NCBI GenBank assembly: GCA_035450685.1 | Contig: DAOTNF010000021.1 | Location: 1 to 44,574 of the forward strand | DNA from: Syntrophosphaera sp035450685 | GTDB lineage: Bacteria; Cloacimonadota; Cloacimonadia; Cloacimonadales; Cloacimonadaceae | Reading direction: 5' to 3' | Length of the DNA stretch: 44,574 bases | Shown: positions 16,676 to 25,534 of the stretch, in pieces | How the letters are laid out: each line of letters begins with the position of its first letter | Numbering within the stretch: position 1 is the stretch's first letter | Notes under the pieces: generated by a model | The model's database searches: none | What the model saw: the letters and a program-made list of their open reading frames with translations, nothing else | Told to the model about the DNA's origin: nothing | Position numbers and translations under genes: made by a program

Positions 16676-16703
16676 AAGTTAGGCTTGCCTAATATTTTGT
16701 CAA
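16676..16703 (-). promoter_or_regulatory. Promoter of the dtxR-feo operon (Bacteroidetes-type pattern)
   Basis: On the minus strand TTGACA (16703-16698) is followed by TAACTTTG. TTG and TAnnTTTG are separated by exactly 19 nt, the spacing known for Bacteroidota sigma-ABfr promoters. The DtxR box fills the spacer. Confidence 0.65.
16679..16692 (-). promoter_or_regulatory. DtxR-type operator in the dtxR promoter
   Basis: TTAGGCTTGCCTAA, a palindrome broken only at the central two bases and very close to the classical DtxR/IdeR core. It sits between the two elements of the promoter at 16676-16703, so a bound repressor would block RNA polymerase. Confidence 0.88.
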
Positions 16704-16979
16704 CCGAAATGTGCAAAACAGTGCAGTGAGTGTGGTTAAACGAGGGCGTAAAGCTGCGGGCTGCGACAAAAAGATGCCGTTCGATATTTCACTTGCGGCA
16801 TACCTGAACGGCTCCCGCTTGCTAAGAAAACGATTATTATATTAGCCTTATCGCCATATCTGGAATAGCAAGGACGCCAACGTACTTTTATCCCCCGCCC
16901 AAAAAAGTGCTTGCCAAAGATCAAAGCCTGCCAAAGGATGCGGTATCAGTTCCCGATCCTGCCACAGAAAGGAGTTTGA
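16704..16979. other. Intergenic region between divergent dtxR and ybgA-like genes
   Basis: About 275 bp beyond the dtxR promoter. AT-rich around 16820-16855 (ATTATTATATTAGCC), which could hold the promoter of the 16980 gene. A 62-codon minus-strand frame at 16736-16924 has no ribosome-binding site or recognisable motif and is not called. Confidence 0.5.
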
Positions 16980-17933
16980 ATGGATAATATCCCGAAGCTG
17001 GGCATTTCTTCCTGCCTGCTGGGCAACAAGGTGCGCTACGATGGCCGGCACAAATATGACAACTGGCTGGTGGAGACCCTGGGGCGCCATGTTCAATACG
17101 TTGCTGTCTGTCCGGAGACGGAGTGCGGCCTGCCCGTCCCCCGCGAGCCCATGCGCCTGGTGGGTGAGGTCTGCAAACCCCGCATGGTAACCGTCAACAG
17201 CGGCATAGACCATACGCCCCGGATGCTGGACTGGTGCTCACTCACTATCGCCCGGTTGGTGGAGGAGGAACTCTGCGGCTTTGTTTTCAAAAGCAAATCA
17301 CCCTCCTGCGGCCTGGAGCGGGTAAAGGTCTTTCCCGTTGGGGGCGGAACCGGAGCCAGGAAGGGCACGGGCATCTTTGCCTGCGAGTTCACTCGCGCCT
17401 TTCCCCTGTTGCCCGTGGAGGAGGAGGGACGCCTGCAGGAACCTTTGCTGCGGGAAAACTTCATCGGGCGCGTCTTTATCATGCAGCGCTGGCTGGAACT
17501 TAAAAAACAGGGGCTGACTCCGGGAGCGGTGATGGATTTTCACCACCGCCACAGACTGTTGCTGATGTCCCACAGCCCCGATGCTTACCGCGCTCTGGAC
17601 AAGCTGTTGATGGAGGCGCAAGGCCACAAACCGCAGGACTTTGCCCAAACCTATCTGCGCCTGTTCATGCAGGCCGCCGCCAGACCCGCCACTCCCGCCA
17701 AACACCTGAAGGTGCTGCGCCATATCATGGGCTGTTTCAAACGGGAACTTACCCCGGGCGAAAAAGCCGAATTGCTGGAGCGGATCGAGGCCTACCGCCT
17801 GGGCCAGCAGCCCCTCAGCGTGCCCTTAACCCTGCTCGGGCACTACGCGCGCAAATACGGCAAGGAACATCTGAACAGCCAATATTACCTAAATCCCGAT
17901 CCCCGCGAGCTTGCCCTGCGCGAGCACATCTGA
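16980..17933 (+). CDS. YbgA-like protein (DUF523 + DUF1722)
   Basis: 317 aa, the same two-domain layout as E. coli YbgA. The N-terminal DUF523 part (~1-150) has conserved cysteines: GISSCLLGNKVRYDG, CPETECGLPVPREPM, SKSPSCGLERVK. The C-terminal DUF1722 part (~190-310) includes LMSHSPDAYRALDKLL and a long helical region. DUF1722 proteins have been linked to 2-thiouracil desulfidation or photolyase-associated roles; no function can be fixed here. AAAGGAG lies 7 nt before the ATG. It is monocistronic: repeats follow directly after it. Confidence 0.88.
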   Translation: MDNIPKLGISSCLLGNKVRYDGRHKYDNWLVETLGRHVQYVAVCPETECGLPVPREPMRLVGEVCKPRMVTVNSGIDHTPRMLDWCSLTIARLVEEELCGFVFKSKSPSCGLERVKVFPVGGGTGARKGTGIFACEFTRAFPLLPVEEEGRLQEPLLRENFIGRVFIMQRWLELKKQGLTPGAVMDFHHRHRLLLMSHSPDAYRALDKLLMEAQGHKPQDFAQTYLRLFMQAAARPATPAKHLKVLRHIMGCFKRELTPGEKAELLERIEAYRLGQQPLSVPLTLLGHYARKYGKEHLNSQYYLNPDPRELALREHI

Positions 17934-17992
17934 TTTTTTGCGGAGGATGCGGCAGGCTCTGATGCCAATTCGCTTTCATGTAATTTTATAAG

Positions 17993-18059
17993 GTGGAAAG
18001 GTGACATGATCACGTGGTGATGTGGTGTCGTGGTGACGTGTTGATGGTGGACGTCAGCC
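17993..18059 (-). repeat. Dispersed repeat, family B (inverted)
   Basis: Reverse complement of 7607-7675: GGTGGAAAGGTGACATGATC, then GTGGTGATGTGGTGTCGTGG, then GTTGATGGTGGACG. The family lies at both ends of the two spacers in opposite orientation. Confidence 0.75.
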
Positions 18060-18076
18060 GCGAATCAAATACCCCC

Positions 18077-18143
18077 AGACTACATACTGTGTCATCCCGG
18101 GCAGACGGGGCCCCTCTGGGGTGGCTGACCCGGGATCCAGTCT
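18077..18143 (-). repeat. Palindromic dispersed repeat, family A
   Basis: AGACTACATACTGTGTCATC, CCGGGCAGACGGGGCCCC, CTGACCCGGGATCCAGTCT. AGACT/AGTCT mark the outer ends and CCCGGG arms the inner stem. Confidence 0.8.
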
Positions 18144-18181
18144 TTTGGAAACAAGCACCCGGCCCAGAAACAAGTGCTAAC

Positions 18182-18270
18182 AGACTACATACTGTGTCAT
18201 CACGGGCTACCGGGGTCCTCGCCAAAGCGCGAAGCGGTTTGGTGGGGTTGTTTGAGCCGTGATCCAGTCT
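18182..18270 (-). repeat. Palindromic dispersed repeat, family A, long form
   Basis: Same outer ends as the previous unit, with the long GCCAAAGCGCGAAGCGGTTT interior shared with 7505-7590 and 7922-8000. Confidence 0.8.
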
Positions 18271-18478
18271 CTTGAAAATACCCGTGGAAAGATGAAATGG
18301 TGAAATCCAGTTGTATAAATACAAGCTAAACAATATAAGCCAAATCCAGGCATCCCATACCTCCTCAGCCTGTCAGCGGCCTGAAAACTGGCACTTTGCC
18401 GAAAGCCATCTGTCTCAAGCAGTTGTAAACAGGCGGTGAGACCCTTGCCAAATAATGCGCCCGCCTGAAACAAATGAC

Positions 18479-18610
18479 GCCCTCATTTGACGGGGTGGGC
18501 TAAGTCTATATTTTCCGTAGGTCATCCTTAACTTGGTTAGGGATGACCTAAGGATGATGGCATCAAAGCCAGGAGCAGCAAGGGAGGGCGCTATGAAGGA
18601 TTATGCAGAA
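18479..18610 (+). repeat. Dispersed repeat, family C, copy 2
   Basis: GTCATCCTTAACTTGGTTAG, GATGACCTAAGGATGATGGC, then AGCAGCAAGGGAGGGCG and ATGAAGGATTATG. GTCATCC and GGATGAC can pair as a hairpin. Confidence 0.75.
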
Positions 18611-18684
18611 TATTGCCGTTGTTTTTGGTGAATGTAATACTATATTTATTGCGTTTGTTTTGGGGCTTGGTTGCCGTTTCTAAA

Positions 18685-18739
18685 AGACTGGATCCCGGGT
18701 CAAGTATGCGCTTGCCCGGGATGACACTGTATGTAGTCT
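18685..18739 (+). repeat. Palindromic dispersed repeat, family A, short form
   Basis: AGACTGGATCCCGGGTCAAG, TATGCG, CTTGCCCGGGATGACAC, ending AGTCT. CCCGGG-tCAAG pairs with CTTG-CCCGGG. Almost identical to 18777-18831. Confidence 0.85.
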
Positions 18740-18776
18740 GGTGGGGTTTGTTTCGGAGATGGCTGGTTGTTTCAAA

Positions 18777-18831
18777 AGACTGGATCCCGGGTCAAGCATG
18801 TGCTTGCCCGGGATGACACACTTTTTAGTCT
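18777..18831 (+). repeat. Palindromic dispersed repeat, family A, short form
   Basis: Second copy in direct orientation 37 bp after the first; loop CATGTG instead of TATGCG. The two differ mostly in the loop and in the spacer before AGTCT, so the stem is what is conserved. Confidence 0.85.
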
Positions 18832-18845
18832 GAGGTTGTTTGTTT

Positions 18846-18906
18846 CGGGCTGCGTCCACCATCAACACGACATCACGACACCACTTCACCACGAGTTCCT
18901 TTCCAC
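18846..18906 (+). repeat. Dispersed repeat, family B
   Basis: GGGCTGCGTCCACCATCAAC, ACGACATCACGACACCAC, then CACCACGAG and CCTTTCCAC. Shorter at its far end than the 7607 copy. Confidence 0.7.
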
Positions 18907-18934
18907 AGACATTTCCAAAAGACTGGATCACTGG

Positions 18935-21724
18935 TCAATCCTGTGGCTGCGGGTAGTCCTTGATGGCCAGAACCTTGTAAAAGCGGCGGGGCGTTAGCGG
19001 CGTGGAACTGTCCGTGAAGCCGGGGCTGAAACTCTCTCCCAGCCAGGTAAAGCCCGAGCAGGGATCGGCGGAAGAGAAGATGGCGTAGCGGTCGGGCACA
19101 ATGGGTTGCCCGCGGCTGTTGAGCGTCACGGGATTCCAGTTCAGCAGCAGGCCGTCCGCTCCGGCGCTGAGGGTGAGGGTTTGCGGAGCCAGGGGCGGAG
19201 CGGGGTCGGAGTTGAAAACCGCCGGCTGGTCGAGTACATCCAGGGTGTCCAGGATCACGCCCAAAGCGTCTTCCAGATTGTAGCCCAGATCCAGGATATC
19301 CTTCAAGGCAAAGGCCGAAGCCACGCAGCGACAGGAACCGCCGCTATGGTAGATGGCCACCGGATGATCGGGATGGGAGGCGTTGATAGTGCTGAACAGC
19401 ACACTGGCGCCGGGCAAAGCGGGCAGGGGAAGATAGGTCTCGGGATCGCTCTGCGCGTAGGCCAGCAGGACATCCTGTCCGGAGTAGTCGCAGCCCAGGT
19501 TTTCGATTATGACCGTGCCTTGTCCAACGGTGGTGCCAAAGCTTTGCCAGAAAGGACCGGCGGCATCCCAATCGACATCCCCCTCCAGATAGATGCTGCC
19601 TCCGCCAGCCAGATAGGAACTGAGCAGGGTGTGGTCGAGGGAATCCGGTTGCGGAGTGTAGGCGTCATTTCCCCAGCCAAAGAGGCAAAAGATGGCGGCA
19701 AAGCGGTCGATATAGTCGTAATCCGGGATCAATTTATCCGTGTAGATCACGTTGAAGCGTCCGCAGCGTCCCAAGGCCTCCACCACGGGCAGGCCGTCGG
19801 AGGCGGTGGGTTCATAGACCAGTATTTCCGCGAGGGGAGCCTGTTCCCAGCCTCCGCGCCCCACAGCCGGATCGCCGAAGAGCAGGTAGGTGTACACGTT
19901 TTGCAGCTCGGGATAGATGATCCCGCCGTCATCCAGGGGGTCGCCGAAGAGGAAGTATTGGGTGTGGGTGAGGTTTGCCCAGGCCAGCGCGGCGCCGCAG
20001 GACATCCGGTTGCGCGCCAGGTTTTCCACAAAGAGGTGGTTGTAGGAGCCAAGCCCGCCCCAGCCGGGGTTTTGCCAGCCTACCTTGTACCAGCCCGTGC
20101 GCGTGGCGGCGATCACGTTCACCGCTTTCTTTGCCAGGGCGTATTCTGCCAGGCATTGGGGCGTGTAGGAGGTGTCCATCATGCCGTTGTAGCAGGAAGC
20201 AGCGAAGATGATCAGGCCATCGGGGTTGGCAAGGCCATCGAAACTGGCTTTGTTCACCATGGTGTATCCGGTCATCTCGCCGGAGTCCGCGATCTGATTG
20301 GAGTTGGTGTCCTCCCGCCAATACTTGCCGGAAGAGGAGGCATAGGAGCCATGCGCGCTCCAGTTCAGCAAGCCGAAGCTGTTGGCGCTGAGCTGGCTCT
20401 TGAGGTTGCTGTAGCCCAGAGGATGGTCGGAAGGATAGGATGGCATGATGCCCTGCCGTTCGTAAAGGGTGGTGCAGTTCCAGTCTGTAAGAACGGTTTG
20501 GCGGGAGTGTTCCAGTTGGGAAGCGCCATCTGTGGGGGCAAAGACGGTGAGGGGTTGGCCGGGGAAGTTCAGCCAGGCACCCGCCAGCAGTGCGCTTTGT
20601 TTCCACGGGGCTTGGGATTGGTCGAATGCCACTGTCCGGGCGGCAATCTGCGCGGCGATTGCGGCATCGTTGGTGGAAATCCTGCCCACCAGAACCTCCG
20701 GGGTGTAATCGCAAAGCCAGTCCTGTTCTCCTGCCTGGGAATAGTATTCACCGAGGCGGCCATCCCCGTCGCTGTCCAGAATGCTGCTCAGGTCTCCATA
20801 ATAGAAATCCGAGGGCACCGTGGCCGAGCCGTTAGGCGTGGGGGTGGTTTTCAGCAGCGGCACTGTGTCATGGTCGCCCACCAGCAGCAGGTAGCTGAAG
20901 GGATGGGTGTTGTATTCCGAGATCAGGTGGTTGCGCAGCTTCTCGCCGGGGCTGTTGCCCGTGCCGTTGGCAAGGATGGTGGAGATGTCCGCGAAGGAGG
21001 TCGCCAGCCCCTGGCTTTGGCGGAAGCTTTCCAGGGTGGAGACGGCGGCATAGAGGGAGGGAGTGCTCACGATCAGATAGTCGTAGCTGCGGCTCTGGAC
21101 AGGGGCATACCAACGGGGCAAATCCTGTGGGTTGACAAAGAAGCTTTCCACTTTTTCCCGGCCCAGTTCATCCATCACGGGAGGAATCCTGCCGCTTTGC
21201 GGTGAGGCGCTCCAGTTCAGCACCAGGTGCAGCTTTTGCTGGCAAATCCAGTCCTTGCCGCTCCAGACCGCGGGCAGTACCCGGAAGCGGGCGAAGAGCA
21301 AATCTCCCCATCTGCCGGTGCCGCAATAGGTCACCTGGGGCGAGGAAAACACGGCGGGACGGGCATCCAGGGACTGTTCGCCGTCGCTGAAGGCGGAGTT
21401 GATAACTGGCGCGGGAGCTTCCAGGCGCAGGGGTTGGTAGAAGCTGGCGGAGTATGAGATGTCCTTCGCGCCCGCGGGCAGCAGGATGTTCAGAGTGCAG
21501 CCAGGCAGGCGGGGGTATCCCGGAGCGGTCAGCGCGCCCCAGCCTGGCTCCTGGAGTTCTTTGTAAGGATCGAAACCTGAGAGATCGATGTCGAAGCTTA
21601 GGCTTTCCGCGGCAAGATTGCCTGCAAGCAGCAGAGGGAAAGCGACAAGGGACAGCAACGCTCCTGTGAGGCGCTGCCTGCGTTTCGGGGCAGAGAGAAG
21701 TCTGCCAAATCTGGTAAAAAGCAT
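18935..21724 (-). CDS. Secreted gingipain-like cysteine peptidase (family C25)
   Basis: 929 aa from the ATG at 21724; GGAGG lies four bases upstream, inside a longer frame starting at 21736 that is rejected. A basic N-terminus and hydrophobic segment (LTGALLSLVAFPLLLAGNLA) form the signal peptide. A ~180-residue pro-region precedes the C25 domain (~200-570): YDYLIVST, YLLLVGDHDTVPL, PEVLVGRIST, then the catalytic His in NWSAHGSY (H458) and Cys in FAASCYNG (C511). After it comes a region resembling the gingipain Ig-like domain, a further beta-rich part, and an Fn3-like C-terminus (LTLSAGADGLLLNWNPV...RFYKVLAIKD). No PNPFNP sorting motif is seen. It is divergent from an M6 metallopeptidase, suggesting a joint role in external protein degradation. 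Confidence 0.87.
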   Translation of the reverse strand: MLFTRFGRLLSAPKRRQRLTGALLSLVAFPLLLAGNLAAESLSFDIDLSGFDPYKELQEPGWGALTAPGYPRLPGCTLNILLPAGAKDISYSASFYQPLRLEAPAPVINSAFSDGEQSLDARPAVFSSPQVTYCGTGRWGDLLFARFRVLPAVWSGKDWICQQKLHLVLNWSASPQSGRIPPVMDELGREKVESFFVNPQDLPRWYAPVQSRSYDYLIVSTPSLYAAVSTLESFRQSQGLATSFADISTILANGTGNSPGEKLRNHLISEYNTHPFSYLLLVGDHDTVPLLKTTPTPNGSATVPSDFYYGDLSSILDSDGDGRLGEYYSQAGEQDWLCDYTPEVLVGRISTNDAAIAAQIAARTVAFDQSQAPWKQSALLAGAWLNFPGQPLTVFAPTDGASQLEHSRQTVLTDWNCTTLYERQGIMPSYPSDHPLGYSNLKSQLSANSFGLLNWSAHGSYASSSGKYWREDTNSNQIADSGEMTGYTMVNKASFDGLANPDGLIIFAASCYNGMMDTSYTPQCLAEYALAKKAVNVIAATRTGWYKVGWQNPGWGGLGSYNHLFVENLARNRMSCGAALAWANLTHTQYFLFGDPLDDGGIIYPELQNVYTYLLFGDPAVGRGGWEQAPLAEILVYEPTASDGLPVVEALGRCGRFNVIYTDKLIPDYDYIDRFAAIFCLFGWGNDAYTPQPDSLDHTLLSSYLAGGGSIYLEGDVDWDAAGPFWQSFGTTVGQGTVIIENLGCDYSGQDVLLAYAQSDPETYLPLPALPGASVLFSTINASHPDHPVAIYHSGGSCRCVASAFALKDILDLGYNLEDALGVILDTLDVLDQPAVFNSDPAPPLAPQTLTLSAGADGLLLNWNPVTLNSRGQPIVPDRYAIFSSADPCSGFTWLGESFSPGFTDSSTPLTPRRFYKVLAIKDYPQPQD

Positions 21725-21959
21725 GGTTACCTCCATAAGGGGGTTAAATGAATATCTTTCACTCTCGCACAGCTAATTACTTACGAGGGACAGTCTGCCG
21801 CCGCCAAAGATATCTGTCAATGTAATTGTTTGGGTGTTTTAGTCTTTAGGGGATGCGGCGCGATACAAACGCAGTCCTGCAGTGATGTTTTTGTTGACGG
21901 ATATCTTGTTGTTCCCAAAATGTGTGTCATAGAGTAAAAATACTTTGAGGGAGGAACCG
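21725..21959. promoter_or_regulatory. Divergent promoter region of the two secreted peptidases
   Basis: 235 bp between head-to-head start codons. It must hold both promoters, but no clear operator or consensus element was identified. GGAGG ribosome-binding sites stand at both ends. Confidence 0.5.
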
Positions 21960-24900
21960 ATGAGCCGCCCCACCTATTTTCTCAAGCTGGCAATCGCCTT
22001 GTTGCTGGCAGTTTTCGCCGCGCAAGCCGCAGCCTATTACACCACCAATCTGCCCATCCAGGTGCGGCAGCCCGATGGAAAAACGCTGGATCTGCTTGCC
22101 AGCGGGGACGAATATCACAACTGGCTGCACGACAAGGACAACTTCACCATCATCCAGAATCCCCAGACCGGCTGGTATTGCTATACCCAACGCGCCGGAG
22201 AGGGAGTGGAGGCCAGCCCGCTTGTCGTGGGCGAAGGTGATCCCCGCAGCCTGGGACTGGAGCCCGGCATCAACATCAGCGAGGCGCTTTACAAGCAGCA
22301 GCGCCGTGAGAGATTCTACAGACCGGCTGAGCGCGATGCCCCCACTACAGGCACCATCAACAACCTGGTGATCTATATCCGCTTTTCGGACGAGACAGAG
22401 TTTGGCCAGCAGAACTCCATCTATGATGGCTGGTTCAACACCAACACCAGTTCCCAGAAAAGCTACTTTCTGGAAGCCAGCTACAACCAGCTTACCGTGA
22501 ACACCCACTTCTATCCTACCCCATCGGGTGGCTATGTGGTCTCCTGGCAGGATAGCCATCCCCGCGCCTATTACCAGCCCTACAACGCCAGCACCAATCC
22601 CAGTGGTTATTCCGGTGACACTGAACGCCGCAGCCGGGAGTTTACCCTGCTGCAAAATGCCGTTAATGGAGTCAGAAGCCAGATTCCCAGCAGCCTGACC
22701 ATCGACTCTGACGTAGACGGGCGGGTGGACAACGTGGTCTTCATTGTGCGTGGCGCCGCCGATGGCTGGAACAGCCTGCTCTGGCCCCACCGCTGGTCTC
22801 TCCATGACCGCTATGTGTACATCAATGGCAAGCGGGTCTATGACTTCAATTTCCAGCTCCAGGACTTTCTCGCCAACCGCAACGTGGGAGTGATCTGCCA
22901 CGAGTTTTTCCACACTCTGGGCGCTCCCGATCTTTATCACTATACAAGCAACGGAATTAGCCCGGCAGGAACCTGGGATCTGATGGATACCAATCCCAAT
23001 CCGCCCCAGCACATGACCGCCTTCATGAAATGGAAGTATGGCGACTGGATTGCCAGCATCCCCACCATCAGCGCGGACGGAGTATATACCCTCAATCCCC
23101 TCACTTCATCCACCGGACAGTGCTACCGCATCAACTCCAACAACCCAAGCCAATACTATGTGGTGGAGTTCCGCAAGAAAACCGGCACCTACGAAAACTC
23201 TGTCCCCGGCTCCGGCCTGCTGGTTTACCGAATCGATACCACTTGCGAATATGGCAATGCCGATGGGCCGCCGGACGAGCTGTATGTTTACCGCCCTGGC
23301 GGCACTACCACTGCGAACGGAACCATCTCCTCCGCCCACTTCAGCCAGGAAACGGGACGCACACAAATCTACACCGGCACCAATCCCTCCCCCTTCCTGC
23401 AGGATGGTTCGCCAGGCAACCTCTATCTCTGCGAGATCGGCTCTTCCGCGGGCAATACCATGAGCTTCCGCCTGGGCCCTCCCTTCATAAACTTCATTCC
23501 CAATCCCTATATTCAGAGTTTCGACGCCACCGAATATCCTCCCGGAGGCTGGACCAGCCAGGCGCAGAGCGGTAGCTACACCTTCACGCGGGTAACCAGC
23601 GGCAGCTACCCTTCCTGCACCCCCCAATCCGGAGCGGGAATGCTGCGTTATGAAAGCTACGCCGCCCCGTCTGGAAATTCCGCCCTGCTCGTCAGCCCCC
23701 GCATCGAGGTGAGCAACCATTCAGGCTTTGACTACGGGCTGAGCTTCTGGATGTACCGCGATGGCAACCTAAGCACCGCGGCGGATAAGATCGAGGTCTA
23801 TCTGAACAGCAGCGCGGACCTTGGCGGCAGCCCAGTCCTGCTGGGAACCATCCACCGGGCCAGGCAGCTTGATCCGGTTGAAAGTTCGGTCGGCTGGAAA
23901 AACTACAGCTTCGATCTTCCCTTCAGCGCTGCGGGCAATTACTATGTGGTCTTCCGCGCCGTCAGCGCCTATGGTTACAACATGTTCCTGGACAACATCC
24001 GCATCGCCCAGTTGCCCTTTGCCGCGCATACTCCCAGCCCCGCGCACCTCTCCACCCGCGTAATGACCAACACCCAACTCACCTGGCAGAGCGGCGGCGG
24101 CTCGCCCACAGGCTACAAGCTCTATCTGGGCACAAGCAATCCGCCTGCCTATTTGGCAGATGTGGGCAACAATCTGAGCTACAGCCCCAGCCTCGCCTCC
24201 AACACCACCTACTACTGGTCGGTCGTGCCCTACGGCCCCGGCGGGGATGCCGTCAACTGCCCCGTCTGGAGCTTCAGCACCATCGCCGCCAAAGACCTGC
24301 AGGCCATTCAACTGTGGGGAACGGGCTGCGGCAGGATGGGCGAAGCGCTGCATTTTGACCTGGACGTGAAAAACAACGGCAGCCAGACCCAGAACTCCTA
24401 TCAGGTGCGCCTGATGTCAACCAGCCACGGCGTACTGGCGAGCCTCCAAGTGAACGAACCTCTGGCGATGGACGCCTCTGCCACCCACACTATAAACTGG
24501 ACCCCCTCCGCAAGCGGCCATTACACGGTGTATGGTGAGGTGCTGCTTAACGGTGACGAGATAAGCGGCAACAACTGCAGCCCCCAGGAAACAGTCCATG
24601 TCCTTTCCCCGCAAGACCACATCGCCAATGTGGGCGATCTTGCCACAGCCTCCACAACCAACATCCTCCCGCTCAATTTCTATTGGAAAAACAGCCTCAG
24701 CGAGACCGTCTATCTGGCGGAAGAACTGCAGATGCAGTCCGGAACCCTGCAAGGGGTGGTGTATGTGAACAACTTCAGCCAGGATCTGGCCAACAAACCG
24801 GTTAAGATCTGGCTCAAGAACACCGACGCCACCAACGTCAGCACCGGCTGGCTGCCCTTCAATGGCTATCAACTGGTCTTCGATGGTGTGGTGGACTTTC

Positions 24901-25478
24901 CCTCGGGAAGCAACCTCGTCTTCATCCCCTTCAGCGCGCCCTTCGCCTATAGTGGGCAAAACCTCGCCCTGCGCTGCAACCGCCCGATGGATACGGCCTA
25001 CTTTGACTCCGACAATAAGTTCTATTACAACACCTCTACCGCGCAGCCTTCCCGCAGCCGCTATATCCAAAGCGACAATACTGCTTATGATCCAACCGCG
25101 CCTACGGCACCGGGAACTCTGTCCAACAACATTCCCGTGACCTCCTTTATCGCAGAGAATGCCGCTTTGCCGCCGCTGCCAGCGCCGCAGGTGAGCATCA
25201 GCCAGTCGGGAACGGATGTCTCCCTCACCTGGGAAGTCCAGCCCGGATATCACGGCTACAAGGTCTTTACCTCGGACAATCCTTACGCGTGGCCCGGACA
25301 GCCCACCGCCACGGTCTATGAACCGCAGTTCAGCACCGGTTCAGCGGCACGTATGTTCTTCAAGGTATTGGCGTTCTCGCAGCCGACCTCCCTGCCTCAA
25401 CTGCCCCGCGGTTTCTGGCTCCGGCAGGGTGTGAATCTGCCCGATGTCCATACCGTGACTATGCCGGACAAGGATTAG
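21960..25478 (+). CDS. Secreted M6-family metallopeptidase (InhA-like) with Fn3/CARDB-type domains
   Basis: 1172 aa from the ATG at 21960 after GGGAGG; the TTG at 21945 is rejected. Signal peptide SRPTYFLKLAIALLLAVFAA. The M6 peptidase domain spans about residues 110-380. The zinc site is HEFFHTLGAPD (H314, E315, H318, D324), an HExxHxxGxxD motif, followed by WDLMD as the Met-turn. Downstream are a cleaved-adhesin/MAM-like sandwich (~515-690: LVSPRIEV, LSFWMYRDG, YYVVFRAVS), an Fn3 domain (~695-780), a CARDB-like domain (~785-885: DLQAIQLWGTGCGRMGEAL, DLDVKNNGSQ) and a C-terminal beta-rich part. Zinc-dependent extracellular proteolysis is expected. No obvious C-terminal sorting motif. Confidence 0.88.
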   Translation: MSRPTYFLKLAIALLLAVFAAQAAAYYTTNLPIQVRQPDGKTLDLLASGDEYHNWLHDKDNFTIIQNPQTGWYCYTQRAGEGVEASPLVVGEGDPRSLGLEPGINISEALYKQQRRERFYRPAERDAPTTGTINNLVIYIRFSDETEFGQQNSIYDGWFNTNTSSQKSYFLEASYNQLTVNTHFYPTPSGGYVVSWQDSHPRAYYQPYNASTNPSGYSGDTERRSREFTLLQNAVNGVRSQIPSSLTIDSDVDGRVDNVVFIVRGAADGWNSLLWPHRWSLHDRYVYINGKRVYDFNFQLQDFLANRNVGVICHEFFHTLGAPDLYHYTSNGISPAGTWDLMDTNPNPPQHMTAFMKWKYGDWIASIPTISADGVYTLNPLTSSTGQCYRINSNNPSQYYVVEFRKKTGTYENSVPGSGLLVYRIDTTCEYGNADGPPDELYVYRPGGTTTANGTISSAHFSQETGRTQIYTGTNPSPFLQDGSPGNLYLCEIGSSAGNTMSFRLGPPFINFIPNPYIQSFDATEYPPGGWTSQAQSGSYTFTRVTSGSYPSCTPQSGAGMLRYESYAAPSGNSALLVSPRIEVSNHSGFDYGLSFWMYRDGNLSTAADKIEVYLNSSADLGGSPVLLGTIHRARQLDPVESSVGWKNYSFDLPFSAAGNYYVVFRAVSAYGYNMFLDNIRIAQLPFAAHTPSPAHLSTRVMTNTQLTWQSGGGSPTGYKLYLGTSNPPAYLADVGNNLSYSPSLASNTTYYWSVVPYGPGGDAVNCPVWSFSTIAAKDLQAIQLWGTGCGRMGEALHFDLDVKNNGSQTQNSYQVRLMSTSHGVLASLQVNEPLAMDASATHTINWTPSASGHYTVYGEVLLNGDEISGNNCSPQETVHVLSPQDHIANVGDLATASTTNILPLNFYWKNSLSETVYLAEELQMQSGTLQGVVYVNNFSQDLANKPVKIWLKNTDATNVSTGWLPFNGYQLVFDGVVDFPSGSNLVFIPFSAPFAYSGQNLALRCNRPMDTAYFDSDNKFYYNTSTAQPSRSRYIQSDNTAYDPTAPTAPGTLSNNIPVTSFIAENAALPPLPAPQVSISQSGTDVSLTWEVQPGYHGYKVFTSDNPYAWPGQPTATVYEPQFSTGSAARMFFKVLAFSQPTSLPQLPRGFWLRQGVNLPDVHTVTMPDKD

Positions 25479-25534
25479 CCTCACAGGACGCGGCAGGCTT
25501 TCCGTCAATGCCGCCCTCATAGTTTGATCCCGCG

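Larger units (their letters stand above)
17934..18934. other. 1-kb repeat-filled spacer between convergent genes
   Basis: No credible gene. In order it holds an inverted family B unit (17993-18059), two inverted family A palindromes (18077-18143, 18182-18270), ~200 bp of apparently unique sequence (18271-18478), a family C unit (18479-18610), two family A short palindromes (18685-18739, 18777-18831), a family B unit (18846-18906), and a half palindrome (AGACTGGATCACTGGTCAA) that abuts the 3' end of the C25 peptidase gene. Confidence 0.75.

Noticed and set aside
16736..16924. 62-codon minus-strand frame before dtxR
   Set aside because: Overlaps the promoter region, has no ribosome-binding site and no recognisable sequence.
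19106..21205. Long plus-strand frame (699 aa) opposite the C25 peptidase
   Set aside because: The minus strand has signal peptide, C25 motifs and ribosome-binding site; the other strand is a codon-bias shadow.
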